Positions 37,508 to 46,530 of a DNA stretch of 59,543 bases are shown one piece after another; the first letter of the stretch is position 1, and each line of letters opens with the position of its first letter. The DNA is taken from assembly GCA_016927695.1 (NCBI GenBank), contig JAFGME010000193.1, positions 1-59,543 of the forward strand, given 5' to 3'. The stretch comes from Bacteroidales bacterium. Its GTDB lineage: Bacteria > Bacteroidota > Bacteroidia > Bacteroidales > JAFGHD01. The position numbers were made by a program, and so were the translations under genes. The notes beneath the pieces are model-generated. The model saw only the letters and a program-made list of their open reading frames with translations, was not told the origin of the DNA and did not search any database.

Positions 37508-38839
37508 TCAATCCTGAAGGGATAATCTTAACACCTCTTCTGTGGATTCCGTCACCCTGAAACGGTCATCTATCCTGTAACCTGCAACCCATACTATGTC
37601 ATTGCCGGAGAGGATCAGCCAGGTGTTTTGCTTGTCAATCAGAGAAATTTTGTCATCGGTAAAGAAATCGCTGATTTTTTTCCGGTGTTTCATACCCAGG
37701 GGATAAAACATATCTCCTTTCTTCCATTTTCTTATCATAAGCGGAAAAGAAAGGCTTTTCATATCCAGGTCGGCTGTCCGGGGATCCCTTGAGAGTGCAT
37801 AGTTTTCGTCCTTTGTAATCCTTTCCGTTTTCAACCTGAAAGGCTCGTACATTATATGTGCATCGTCAGATATGATATACTGTTCTTTTTCCTCTTTATT
37901 TTTCCGGATCTCCGTCAGGAGTATCTCTTCCCTGTCTAAAAGCATCCAGTGCGTTTTAGAAAAAAAGCCTCGTCCTGACGATGTGTCTTTTACTTTGAGG
38001 ATCTCTTCGGCCTGAAGATGATCAAAACCGTAAGCCCGTATCATCTCAAACAGGTATATAGCCGGGTATTCCAGCAGAAGGAGCCCTTTAAGTCCGATCC
38101 GGATTCGCCCTTTCTCATGAGACATCAGCAGGGGCTTCTTATCTTCAATCTCTTTCAGGTAAACCTGTTCCGCGTTGCGGATATGCATGATGTTCCGGGT
38201 AAGGATTTCTTTGCTTTCGTTGTTTATTGATTCAAGGGCCGGGATCAGTATATGCCTTATTTTATTGCGGATATACTTTGTTTCGGCATTGGTGTGATCT
38301 TCCCTGAACGGTATTTGTTTTTCCGCAGCATATTTTTCAATATCACTCCGCCAGGCGAAAAGCATTGGATGGATGCAGAGGCCCTGCCTGGGAAGGATGC
38401 CGTGCAGTCCTGCCAGTCCGGTTCCCCTTAAAAGATTGATGAAGAAGGTCTCGATCTGGTCGTCGAGATGGTGTGCTGTGGCATAACAGCCAAACCCGTG
38501 TTTTCTTACCATTTCCCCGAAGTAATCTATACGCAGTTCCCGTGCAGCCATCTGAACGGATATTCCTTTTGAGGAGGCATAGCTTGCGGTTTCGAACCGT
38601 TTGCAGAAAAAGGGAAGACCGTGTTCTTCAGAGAATTGACGCACCAGTTTCTCATCAAGATCTGAATTTCTTCCCCTGAGCGTGAAATTGATATGGGCAA
38701 CGGCCACGTCAATCCCTGCTTCCAGGAAAAGGGAGGTCATCACCATCGAATCAATGCCGCCGCTCACGGAAAGAAGTATCTTCTGATCTTCCGTGATGAG
38801 CCCTTCCCGCTTTGTAAAAGATAAAAAACTGCTCAGCAT
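37508..38839 (-). CDS. tilS: tRNA(Ile)-lysidine synthase
   Basis: 443 residues. The PP-loop ATP-binding motif is LLSVSGGIDSMVM; HINFTLRGRNSDLDEKLV, GCYATAHHLDDQIETFFINLLRGTGLAGLHGI and the C-terminal TilS substrate-binding domain (MIRKWKKGDMFYPLGMKHRKKISDFFTDDKISL) follow in order. It converts C34 of the CAU-anticodon tRNA-Ile to lysidine, which is essential for AUA decoding. The start is 7 nt after a -7 box, so the transcript may be leaderless. Confidence 0.96.
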   Translation of the reverse strand: MLSSFLSFTKREGLITEDQKILLSVSGGIDSMVMTSLFLEAGIDVAVAHINFTLRGRNSDLDEKLVRQFSEEHGLPFFCKRFETASYASSKGISVQMAARELRIDYFGEMVRKHGFGCYATAHHLDDQIETFFINLLRGTGLAGLHGILPRQGLCIHPMLFAWRSDIEKYAAEKQIPFREDHTNAETKYIRNKIRHILIPALESINNESKEILTRNIMHIRNAEQVYLKEIEDKKPLLMSHEKGRIRIGLKGLLLLEYPAIYLFEMIRAYGFDHLQAEEILKVKDTSSGRGFFSKTHWMLLDREEILLTEIRKNKEEKEQYIISDDAHIMYEPFRLKTERITKDENYALSRDPRTADLDMKSLSFPLMIRKWKKGDMFYPLGMKHRKKISDFFTDDKISLIDKQNTWLILSGNDIVWVAGYRIDDRFRVTESTEEVLRLSLQD

Positions 38840-38846
38840 AAGAAGG

Positions 38847-38854
38847 CAAAGGTA
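38847..38854 (-). promoter_or_regulatory. Candidate -7 element for tilS
   Basis: On the minus strand TACCTTTG is a perfect TAnnTTTG match, ending 7 nt before the tilS ATG. TTG occurs only 13 nt further upstream, shorter than the usual spacing. Confidence 0.4.
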
Positions 38855-38979
38855 ATGATTTTGCCCCCAATTTTCAGGAGTTAGCGCTAAAAACCAGATG
38901 GCTCATCGTGAAAACATCCGCCCTGCCTCAGAGTGCACCGGATTTCAGTAATCGCAACGGCAGATAGAGTTTTGCAGGA

Positions 38980-40479
38980 TCAGTTATAAGAAACTTCCCA
39001 ACTGTCCTCCCTTTTTTTTGCTTCTTCAAGCCAGCGGGGCAGCAGGTTGATTTTAAAATCCTCTTTTTCTTTGATGAGCTTCTCCATCGGAAGGCCGATG
39101 AATTCCTGGGCTTTGGCCTTGGTTGTAATGTCAGGATAAGGCACTTCTTCGTTGTGCCCCAGGGTGGATAACAGCCTTGCCAGTTTGATCCGGCCTTCCT
39201 GTGCAATGGCAATCCCTGTGCTGATCACTCTGCCAATTTCCACCGGCGAGTGAAAGGAAGCGCCGTGGGCTGCGGCGGAGTAATCCCATCTCCATTGGGC
39301 ATGGCGGATATCCGTCAGAATGGCCTGCATTTGCGTTTCGGTGGCGCCCAGGTCCCAGGCTTTTTTGGCCTCCACATGCACCCTGACAATCAGTTCCTCC
39401 AGCTTGTCGCGGTTTTGAATGATCCTGTCCTGCCGTTCATACACATCCCTTACAAGGCGGTCCGTTTCCTCTCTGTGGCAAACCTGGCAGGAACCTGCTA
39501 CATTGTTGAGTGGGCTTTGTATGTGGTGATTGGTGAATTTCTGACCCCCTTCTGACATATAGGGCATGTGGCAATCGGCACACGAAACCCCGCGTGCAGC
39601 GTGAACCCCGGTGATGTAGGTTTCATATCCCGGATGCTGTGCCTTGAGCATGGGCGCCCTGCTCAATGCGTGTGTCCAGTCGGAAAAGTTCAGGTTATCG
39701 TAATACTCTTCCATGGCTTCGGCCGTAAAGCCATTGTCCCATGGAAAGGTCAGGTACTCGGCCCCTTCCACTGTATTTATATTGAAGTAGTATTCTACAT
39801 GGCACTGTGCGCAAACCAGGGAACGCATTTCCTGATGCGATGCCAAAGTGATGTCCCTGCCCATCCTTTCGAAGGCCTCGATCAATGCCGGCCTTGATAT
39901 CTGGAGATTCATCGTGCCCGGCTCATGGCAATCGGCGCATCCGATTGGATTGACAATTTCCGGGCCAAGGCGGGCCCATTTCCCTTTATAAAATTCAGCG
40001 ATTCCTTTTTCATTCATCATGCGGGGAACATCGGGCGACTTGCAGGTCCAGCAGGTGGTGGGCATCGGGCCGTCATCGGGTCCCGTGGGGCCTCCCGTAC
40101 GTAATGTGTTGTACACATCTTCCACAGCATAATAATGACCGCGGCCCTGGTTGTAATCCTTACTGAATCCGTATCCTGCCCATAAAACAACCATCCTGGG
40201 GTCAACTTCAAGCATGTCGATCATGATGCTGCCGTTGTATTTGCTTACAAAATCAGTCCCGGAAGTCTTCATGTAGGACTGGTACTCCCTGGGGAAGTTC
40301 TTTCCCCAAACCTCATTTCTGGGTTCCCACTTATTTATATTGACCTGGGGTTTGTAAACGTAAGCCGTTTCACTGCGTCGCTCTAAAATGGAGGATGCCA
40401 GTAATCCCAGAAAAAATACAATAATGACAGTGGTCCCGAATAAGAGCCAGTTTCTTGTTAAATTACTTTTTGCAGTCAT
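38980..40479 (-). CDS. nrfA: Ammonia-forming cytochrome c nitrite reductase (pentahaem NrfA)
   Basis: 499 residues from the ATG at 40479 (MTAKSNLTRNW). The longer track start begins in front of a poly-T run (FFFF). An uncleaved signal/anchor helix lies at 11-32. Five haem sites occur in NrfA order: CWTCK (143-147, the lysine-ligated active-site haem), then CADCH (181), CAQCH (223), CADCH (300) and CQVCH (331). It reduces nitrite to ammonium with six electrons at the outer face of the membrane, normally fed by NrfH. Here nrfH is not adjacent but about 14.5 kb away on the same strand. The upstream neighbour is the MobB-MobA fusion gene (40 nt gap). Confidence 0.97.
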   Translation of the reverse strand: MTAKSNLTRNWLLFGTTVIIVFFLGLLASSILERRSETAYVYKPQVNINKWEPRNEVWGKNFPREYQSYMKTSGTDFVSKYNGSIMIDMLEVDPRMVVLWAGYGFSKDYNQGRGHYYAVEDVYNTLRTGGPTGPDDGPMPTTCWTCKSPDVPRMMNEKGIAEFYKGKWARLGPEIVNPIGCADCHEPGTMNLQISRPALIEAFERMGRDITLASHQEMRSLVCAQCHVEYYFNINTVEGAEYLTFPWDNGFTAEAMEEYYDNLNFSDWTHALSRAPMLKAQHPGYETYITGVHAARGVSCADCHMPYMSEGGQKFTNHHIQSPLNNVAGSCQVCHREETDRLVRDVYERQDRIIQNRDKLEELIVRVHVEAKKAWDLGATETQMQAILTDIRHAQWRWDYSAAAHGASFHSPVEIGRVISTGIAIAQEGRIKLARLLSTLGHNEEVPYPDITTKAKAQEFIGLPMEKLIKEKEDFKINLLPRWLEEAKKREDSWEVSYN

Positions 40480-40519
40480 AAAAAAAAAAAATTCGTTGCG
40501 GATATTCATTGAAATTGTC

Positions 40520-41674
40520 TTATGGTAGGTCCCTGTAACACTGAGTCGTATCTTTAGCCTTGATGAAATTCATGTAATCGTCTTTACGGTTCAGGTTTTC
40601 GTACCAGTTGCTGTTTTCAAAATCAACAAACCTGACTTTTGAATAGTTGAAAAGCTCAATGATTTTTCTTCCGTTATTTTTTAAAATAGCCTCGGCAGTG
40701 GGGATGACATTTTTTTTATAAACCGCATATAAAGGCTCGTAGTGGCTTTCGCCTGAAACCGGCATCACTATATCATAATCGATGGAAAGCCGTATCATGT
40801 TATGAACCAGTTTCAGGTTCATCACCGGGATATCGCATGCGGTAATAAAATTTACATCATTGGATGATGCTTTAAGGCAGGATAAAATACCCATTAGGGG
40901 TCCTTTGTCAGGGGCAATGTCAGGAATGACAGGAAGTTGGAGGAATTTATATTTTTCCCGGTCGTTAGCGCCCACGATAATCTCATCAAAATGATTCTCT
41001 AACTGAGATATTATCTGAGCTATCATGGGTTTTCCGTGGATGGGAAGAAGGCTTTTATCCATCCCGCCCATCCTTGAGCTTTTCCCTCCGGCAAGCACAA
41101 TGGCTGTTGCAAATTCCCTGATCAGCCAGGCGTTATTTTTGATGATTATTCTGTCGGGAGGGAAATTCCAGTTCATATTGTCAAATTCAATGATCTTGCT
41201 GGCCAGGTGAATAACCCCGGCACAACTGGCCTTGACGTTTTTGTCGTTCAGATTTTTGATCACAATGAACAAACCCGGCTCAAGCACATTCCGCAACCGG
41301 TTCGATTCAACTACTACCGGAACATGATCCGGAATATACTGCAGCAAAGCATCCAGTCCTTTCTGAAGGGAGTCGGTAAAAACCTTGAGCCAGAACACTC
41401 TTTTTGCTCCTGAAGCAAGCAGTCGCTGTGTGTCTTTCACCTTGCCGGCGGTTTTTTCCTCAAGTATTTCGAAATCATCCTTCAGTGAGCTGCAAACACC
41501 GCATCCGTCGCCTCCTCTCGGGCATTTACCCTCAACGCGGTTGATGGAAGTTACCTTGACTGCATAACATTCCTGTTGAGCAGAATATCTCTGAATCAAA
41601 CGGCAGGCAAATTCGGTTTTCCCTGTGTTCCTGCCTGTGGAGCCTATGATGATGAAGTTCTCCCTGAATATCAT
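40520..41674 (-). CDS. MobB-MobA fusion: molybdopterin-guanine dinucleotide biosynthesis
   Basis: 384 residues. The N-terminal half (about 1-180) is a P-loop domain, FIIIGSTGRNTGKTEFACRLI, resembling MobB, with an unusual Cys-rich loop GKCPRGGDGCGVC. The C-terminal half (about 188-384) is MobA: ATAIVLAGGKSSRMGGMDKSLLPIHGKPM, DIAPDKGPLMGIL and FITACDIPVM are the GTP/Mg-binding and nucleotidyltransfer motifs. MobA attaches GMP to molybdopterin to give the (bis-)MGD form of the cofactor needed by formate dehydrogenase encoded in the same block. It is transcribed divergently from the tRNA-Sec/sel operon. No other molybdopterin genes are in the window. Confidence 0.88.
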   Translation of the reverse strand: MIFRENFIIIGSTGRNTGKTEFACRLIQRYSAQQECYAVKVTSINRVEGKCPRGGDGCGVCSSLKDDFEILEEKTAGKVKDTQRLLASGAKRVFWLKVFTDSLQKGLDALLQYIPDHVPVVVESNRLRNVLEPGLFIVIKNLNDKNVKASCAGVIHLASKIIEFDNMNWNFPPDRIIIKNNAWLIREFATAIVLAGGKSSRMGGMDKSLLPIHGKPMIAQIISQLENHFDEIIVGANDREKYKFLQLPVIPDIAPDKGPLMGILSCLKASSNDVNFITACDIPVMNLKLVHNMIRLSIDYDIVMPVSGESHYEPLYAVYKKNVIPTAEAILKNNGRKIIELFNYSKVRFVDFENSNWYENLNRKDDYMNFIKAKDTTQCYRDLP

Positions 41675-41678
41675 GGCA

Positions 41679-41686
41679 CAAAAATA
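41679..41686 (-). promoter_or_regulatory. Candidate -7 element for the mobBA fusion gene
   Basis: On the minus strand TATTTTTG is a perfect TAnnTTTG match ending 4 nt before the ATG at 41674; a TTTG lies 24 nt upstream of it. This would give a leaderless mRNA. Confidence 0.35.
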
Positions 41687-41696
41687 CTATAAATCG

Positions 41697-41716
41697 TATT
41701 TGATCAGATACAAATA
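41697..41716. promoter_or_regulatory. Inverted repeat between divergent mobBA and tRNA-Sec promoters
   Basis: TATTTG-ATCAGATA-CAAATA is a 20-bp inverted repeat in the 158-nt divergent spacer, about 47 bp upstream of the sel -7 box and just upstream of the mobBA box. A regulator binding here could co-ordinate molybdenum-cofactor and selenium genes. This is inferred from symmetry and position only. Confidence 0.3.
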
Positions 41717-41762
41717 TGGCTGCAGGATTTTTTCAAATTATAGAAACTTGAATATTTAATCA

Positions 41763-41770
41763 TATATTTG
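41763..41770 (+). promoter_or_regulatory. Candidate promoter of the tRNA-Sec/sel operon
   Basis: TATATTTG is a perfect TAnnTTTG match 62 nt upstream of the tRNA-Sec 5' end. No well-spaced TTTG upstream. It would drive tRNA-Sec and selA through selD. Confidence 0.45.
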
Positions 41771-41832
41771 CAATCGGATCAGGCGCTGACTGGCATACAA
41801 GCCCGGGCAACTGAGAAGTTCTGATAAACAAA

Positions 41833-41926
41833 CAGAGAGAACGGTACTGGTGTGCCAGCCGGTCTTCAAAACCGGTAGCAGACGGATAAAACCGGCTGTG
41901 GCAGGTTCGATTCCTGCTCTCTCTGC
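41833..41926 (+). tRNA. selC: tRNA-Sec (anticodon UCA)
   Basis: CAGAGAGA pairs with TCTCTCTG (8 bp acceptor stem). A D arm GGTAC-TGGT-GTGCC, an anticodon arm CCGGT-CTTCAAA-ACCGG with anticodon TCA (loop identical to E. coli selC), a long variable arm (CAGACGG...CCGGCTG) and a T arm GCAGG-TTCGATT-CCTGC follow, giving the 8+5 acceptor/T stack of bacterial tRNA-Sec. CCA is not encoded. With the 8-bp stem the discriminator is C; with a 7-bp stem starting at 41834 it is G, as SerRS normally prefers, so the exact 5' end is uncertain. It lies 34 nt before selA. Confidence 0.93.
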
Positions 41927-41959
41927 GAATATTCATAAGATGTTACACTGTTTCAGGAT

Positions 41960-43393
41960 ATGAGTGCAAAACAGGAGGTTCTTAAAAACCTTCCCGCTGT
42001 TGATAAACTTCTGCAATCGTCTGAGGTTGGGAGGCTTGTTGCGAGGCATGGCAAAGATGCGATACTCTTTTGCATTCGCCAGGCATTAGTCTTTTTCAGA
42101 AACCATATTCAATCAGGGCATCCCCCTCCTTCATCCGGTGATATTTTCCGGGAAATTGACCGGCTGGCAGGCATCTTTTTTGAAAGAAGTTTAAGAAAGG
42201 TTTTCAACGCCACAGGCATCATAATCCATACCAATCTTGGGCGTTCCCCTTTCTCCGGTGACTTTCTGAACGATAACTTTAAGGTTCTTAACGGTTATAA
42301 TAATCTTGAGTTCGATCTCAAAAAGGGTTCAAGGGGAAGCCGGAACGACCATGCCTCTGAAATACTGAAATACCTTACCGGGGCTGAGGATGTCCTTGTC
42401 GTGAATAATGATGCTGCAGCCGTAATGCTTGTTCTCAGCGCCTTTGCAAAGAAAAAAGAGGTAGTGGTTTCAAGGGGGGAACTGATTGAGATCGGCGGTT
42501 CATTCAGGTTGCCTGAAATTATGAAGGCCTCCGGCTGCAAAATGGTGGAAGTCGGCACCACCAATAAAACAAAACCCGATGACTTCAGAAATGCCATCGC
42601 CCCTAAAACGGCTTTGTTATTTAAAGCCCACAAATCAAATTATTTCATAAAAGGCTTCACCCAGGAAGTGGATATCAACCAACTGTCGAAATTGGGAAAA
42701 GAGTTTGGTATACCTGTGCTTTTTGATCTGGGGTCGGGCCTTTTACGAAAAAACCTTCATCCCCTATTTGCTGGTGAACCCACTGTTTCTGAAGCCGTCA
42801 GCAATGGGGTTGACCTCGTTTGCTTCAGCGGCGACAAGCTGATGGGCGGTCCTCAGGCAGGTATCATTGCAGGGAAAAAGGAGCTGATCATGAAACTGAA
42901 AAAGGAACCTGTGCTGAGGGCGCTGAGGGTATGTAAAACCACTCTTGCGCTGCTTGAAACCACATGCTCCTATTATCTTGATGAAAAGAAACTCAAAGAA
43001 AGGAATCATATTTACAGGATCATCCACCGAAAACCGGACGACATCAAACAGGCAGCCACATTGCTGAAAGACCGCCTGATAAGCCATAATGTTAACGCAA
43101 GAGTGGAACCGGGCAAAGGCTGCTTTGGCGGCGGCGCCCTGCCCGACAGTGAAATAGACAGCTTTGCCGTGGGCATTGTCAACGACAAACCAAATAAAAT
43201 CCGTTCAGCCTATGCTGAAAGGATGTACCGCGCCCTGATGCTACACAACCCACCGGTATTGAGCATCCTGAAAAAAGGCAATCTTTGCTTTGATGTGTTA
43301 ACCCTGTTTGATGAGGATATGGATGAAATGGCCGGGATCATAACTGAAACACACCGGATGATTATTGGACAAATGAATCTGCAACCTGAGTAA
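41960..43393 (+). CDS. selA: L-seryl-tRNA(Sec) selenium transferase
   Basis: 477 residues, normal for bacterial SelA. The N-terminal domain (LKNLPAVDKLLQSSEVGRLVARHG) binds tRNA-Sec. The PLP fold carries NATGIIIHTNLGRSPFS, EFDLKKGSRGSRNDHASEILKYLTGAEDVLVVNNDAAAVML and the PLP-lysine motif CFSGDKLMGGPQAGIIAG. It converts Ser-tRNA(Sec) to Sec-tRNA(Sec) using selenophosphate. It is the first protein gene after tRNA-Sec and is followed by selB after 10 nt. Confidence 0.97.
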   Translation: MSAKQEVLKNLPAVDKLLQSSEVGRLVARHGKDAILFCIRQALVFFRNHIQSGHPPPSSGDIFREIDRLAGIFFERSLRKVFNATGIIIHTNLGRSPFSGDFLNDNFKVLNGYNNLEFDLKKGSRGSRNDHASEILKYLTGAEDVLVVNNDAAAVMLVLSAFAKKKEVVVSRGELIEIGGSFRLPEIMKASGCKMVEVGTTNKTKPDDFRNAIAPKTALLFKAHKSNYFIKGFTQEVDINQLSKLGKEFGIPVLFDLGSGLLRKNLHPLFAGEPTVSEAVSNGVDLVCFSGDKLMGGPQAGIIAGKKELIMKLKKEPVLRALRVCKTTLALLETTCSYYLDEKKLKERNHIYRIIHRKPDDIKQAATLLKDRLISHNVNARVEPGKGCFGGGALPDSEIDSFAVGIVNDKPNKIRSAYAERMYRALMLHNPPVLSILKKGNLCFDVLTLFDEDMDEMAGIITETHRMIIGQMNLQPE

Positions 43394-43403
43394 TTCTGAT
43401 TTT

Positions 43404-45386
43404 ATGAAACACCTGATCATTGGAACGGCAGGTCATATTGACCACGGGAAAACCGCCCTGATAAAAGCGCTTACAAGCATTGACTGCGACACCCACAAGG
43501 AGGAGAAACTGCGGGGGATCACCATTAACCTTGGATTTGCCCACCTCAACCTGCCCGGTGGCCAATCCATCGGTATCATTGACGTTCCGGGGCACAGTGA
43601 TTTTATCAATACCATGGTGGGAGGCACCTGTGGAATTGATATGGTTTTACTTGTCATTGCTGCTGACAGCGGCATCATGCCTCAAACTGCCGAACATGTG
43701 AATATCATCACCGCATTGGGAATCAGTAACGGTGTGGTTGCCCTCGCGAAAACCGACCTTGTCGACGAAGAACTCATTGAAATGGCCCGGTATGAAATAT
43801 CTGATTTCCTTGATAAAACATCTCTGAAAAATGCACCCATTGTACCTGTTTCATGTGTGACGGGTCAGGGTATTGATGAATTGATTAATGCCATTGAGCA
43901 AATGGTTTCCGGAATTCAGGAGCCTGAGAAGGGCAATTTATTCAGGATGTATATTGACCGGATATTCACTGTTAAAGGGTTCGGAAGCGTTGTAACCGGA
44001 TCGGTCCTGGGTGGAAGTATCGAAACGGGAAAAGATGTGTTTCTGCTGCCGGGTTCCAATCAGAAACTGAGGGTGCGCTCCATCGAAAGGCATGGAAACA
44101 GCGTGGATAAAGTGGTGGCCGGCGACAGGGCTGCACTCAATCTGATCGGCCTGAAAAATGAAGATTATGAGAGAGGAATGTTGATTTCGGATAAACTTCT
44201 TCCGGATACACGAATGATTGACGTGTATGTTGCTTTGTTTGACAATGCTTCGCCGCTCTCCCTCTGGTCAAATGTGACTTTTATTTCCGGCACATTTGAA
44301 TCTCAGGCCCGCCTGCACCTTCTGAACAAGGATGAAGTCATGCCCGGTGAAAACGCAGTGGCTCAGATACATCTCTACCGGCCTGCCATTCTTATGAACA
44401 GGGATAAGTTCATTATACGAAACTCATCAGCCGATTTAACCCTTGGAGGGGGATATATCATTGATGCCTCTCCGCTTCACCATAAAAGAAGAACACCCAG
44501 GCTCATCGATTATCTTAACCGCTTGTCGGTTTCTTTGTTGAGCGATAACAGTGTGAGCGAGATCATCAGTGTGGAATTAAAAAAGGAGTTCAGGCCTTTC
44601 AGCCTGGCCGAAATGGCCGAAAAGCTGAATATGAGTGTAACTGAACTGAAAACAGAGCTGGAAAGTGGCAAAGTTGATTTTACCATCTATCTGGCAGGTG
44701 ATACTGCAATTGTCATTGACCCGGTCTGCGATAAAACATACAGGGATAAAATTATTGACATTCTTAAAGAACATCATGCCAGAAATTCTATTTTCCCCGG
44801 TGGGCTGGAGCTTAATGAAATCATAAGTAAATCAGGCATGATAAAAATGAAGCAGGGGAAAATTTACCTCGAAATTCTGTTAAAGGAGCTCAAAAGTGAA
44901 AATGCGGTCGAAAATTTCAAAAACACATGGATTATAAAAGGCCATAAGCCATTGATTGACAAACAAATGATGGAAGAGATCAACTGGCTCGAAAACACCA
45001 TTTTGAAATATGACAATGAAAAACCCGCCCTCTCCGAAATTGAAGAAAAGGCTTCTCAAACAAGAATTTCACCCCCAAAAATAAAAATATACCTGAATTA
45101 CCTGGCCGATGAAGGTAAAATCCGGTTTTATCAGAGTGAGTTTATTCATACCAAAATACTTGATAAATACAGAATTCTGTTATTGCAGGAACTTCAGAAA
45201 AGCGTCGAAGGCATAGACATACAGGAGTTTAAGGATTTGATGGGAGGCACAAAACGTTTCCGGGCTTTGTTAGGGGATATTTTTGAATCTGAAAAATGTA
45301 TTGCCATCCGGCGTGGAAGTGGTGTGGAAACCAGATTTTTTATTACAGAAAACGGAAAAAAAATACTTCATGAAAGTTTATCTTGA
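43404..45386 (+). CDS. selB: Selenocysteine-specific elongation factor
   Basis: 660 residues. EF-Tu-like GTPase: G1 GTAGHIDHGKT, switch I KLRGITINLGF, G3 DVPGHSDF, G4 AKTD (Ala where TKxD or NKxD is usual) and G5-region VSCVTGQG. Domains 2-3 (about 175-345) are followed by winged-helix domains to the C-terminus that bind the SECIS hairpin. It delivers Sec-tRNA(Sec) to UGA in the formate dehydrogenase mRNA encoded 8 kb away. It overlaps the next gene by 17 nt. Confidence 0.96.
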   Translation: MKHLIIGTAGHIDHGKTALIKALTSIDCDTHKEEKLRGITINLGFAHLNLPGGQSIGIIDVPGHSDFINTMVGGTCGIDMVLLVIAADSGIMPQTAEHVNIITALGISNGVVALAKTDLVDEELIEMARYEISDFLDKTSLKNAPIVPVSCVTGQGIDELINAIEQMVSGIQEPEKGNLFRMYIDRIFTVKGFGSVVTGSVLGGSIETGKDVFLLPGSNQKLRVRSIERHGNSVDKVVAGDRAALNLIGLKNEDYERGMLISDKLLPDTRMIDVYVALFDNASPLSLWSNVTFISGTFESQARLHLLNKDEVMPGENAVAQIHLYRPAILMNRDKFIIRNSSADLTLGGGYIIDASPLHHKRRTPRLIDYLNRLSVSLLSDNSVSEIISVELKKEFRPFSLAEMAEKLNMSVTELKTELESGKVDFTIYLAGDTAIVIDPVCDKTYRDKIIDILKEHHARNSIFPGGLELNEIISKSGMIKMKQGKIYLEILLKELKSENAVENFKNTWIIKGHKPLIDKQMMEEINWLENTILKYDNEKPALSEIEEKASQTRISPPKIKIYLNYLADEGKIRFYQSEFIHTKILDKYRILLLQELQKSVEGIDIQEFKDLMGGTKRFRALLGDIFESEKCIAIRRGSGVETRFFITENGKKILHESLS

Positions 45387-46530
45387 CAATTCAGCCACCT
45401 CATGGCCTAAACCGCCATCGGTGATCTCAGCAATAACCGGTTATCTCAATGATTATGGCGCCAGCCCGGGAAGATCGGGCCATAGCTTTGCCATCAAAGC
45501 CGCCAGGGAGATATTTGAAACGCGTGAATTAATCGCCGTGCTGTTCAATGCACCGGATTCCGAAAGGGTGATCTTTTCTGCCAATGCAACACATGCCATC
45601 AACATTGCCTTAAAAGGTTTATTAAAGCAGGGCGACCATGTCATCATCAGCCACATGGAGCATAATTCTGTGTACCGACCGCTGAAATACCTGGAAAATA
45701 AGGGATTGATTGAACTCACGGTCATCCCATGCAACGAAAAAGGTGAAACTGACACCCGGCTGATCTCCGGATCCATCAAAGCGAATACCCGTTTAGTCGT
45801 TATGATACATGGCTCAAATGCATCCGGCACAGTGATGCCCGTCGCCGGCATTGGAGAGATATGCAGGTTGAAAAATATCCTGTTTATGGTGGATGCAGCC
45901 CAAACGGCAGGCTTCATTCCCATTGATATTCAAAAGGACAACATCGATATTCTGGCTTTTACCGGCCATAAGAAATTGTATGGTCCCCCTGGTATTGGAG
46001 GTCTTTGTATCAAAGACAACATCCTGATCGAAACACTGATCCATGGTGGCACCGGCAGCAAATCTGAAATGGCGGATCACCCTGCATTTTACCCCGACCG
46101 GCTTGAGGCCGGAACCCTCAACACAGTGGGGGTGCTTGGCCTGAAAGCAGGGGTGCAGTTTATCCTCGGAAAAGGTATCGGAAGCATCCGTAATCAGCAG
46201 TTACAACTTACAGAATACCTGGTAGTGCAATTGAATAATATTGATGGCATCAGAATATATGGTCCGGGACTTTCAAATGAAAGACTGCCGCTGGTTTCGT
46301 TCAATATCGGCCGGATTCCTCCGAGCGATATAGCTTTTATCCTTGACAGGGATTTCGGCATCATGTCAAGGGCAGGCATTCATTGCACGCCTCTGGCTCA
46401 TCAGGCCATGGGCAGTTTTCCCCGGGGAACGGTCAGGTTGAGCCTGGGATGTTTCAACACACAGCAGGAAATTGATTATGTCGCTGAAGCCCTTAAAAAA
46501 ATTATTTCTGAAAAAAATTTCAATATTTAA
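45370..46530 (+). CDS. Cysteine desulfurase/selenocysteine lyase-like PLP enzyme of the sel operon
   Basis: 386 residues from the ATG at 45370 (MKVYLDNSATSWPKPP); the track start 45283 lies deep inside selB. Class V aminotransferase fold: LDNSATSWPKP, THAINIALKGLL, HMEHNS, and VDAAQTAGFIPIDIQKDNIDILAFTGHKKLYGPPGIGGL with the PLP lysine; the active-site Cys is in SRAGIHCTPLAHQ. This subgroup (often annotated as a cysteine desulfurase family protein) co-occurs with yedF and selD and is thought to supply selenium to SelD. Overlaps selB by 17 nt and touches yedF. Confidence 0.9.
   Translation: MKVYLDNSATSWPKPPSVISAITGYLNDYGASPGRSGHSFAIKAAREIFETRELIAVLFNAPDSERVIFSANATHAINIALKGLLKQGDHVIISHMEHNSVYRPLKYLENKGLIELTVIPCNEKGETDTRLISGSIKANTRLVVMIHGSNASGTVMPVAGIGEICRLKNILFMVDAAQTAGFIPIDIQKDNIDILAFTGHKKLYGPPGIGGLCIKDNILIETLIHGGTGSKSEMADHPAFYPDRLEAGTLNTVGVLGLKAGVQFILGKGIGSIRNQQLQLTEYLVVQLNNIDGIRIYGPGLSNERLPLVSFNIGRIPPSDIAFILDRDFGIMSRAGIHCTPLAHQAMGSFPRGTVRLSLGCFNTQQEIDYVAEALKKIISEKNFNI

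Noticed and set aside
40480-40509. N-terminal extension of NrfA (MNIRNEFFFF)
   Set aside because: The added codons run through a homopolymer A/T tract and precede a normal signal-anchor start at 40479.
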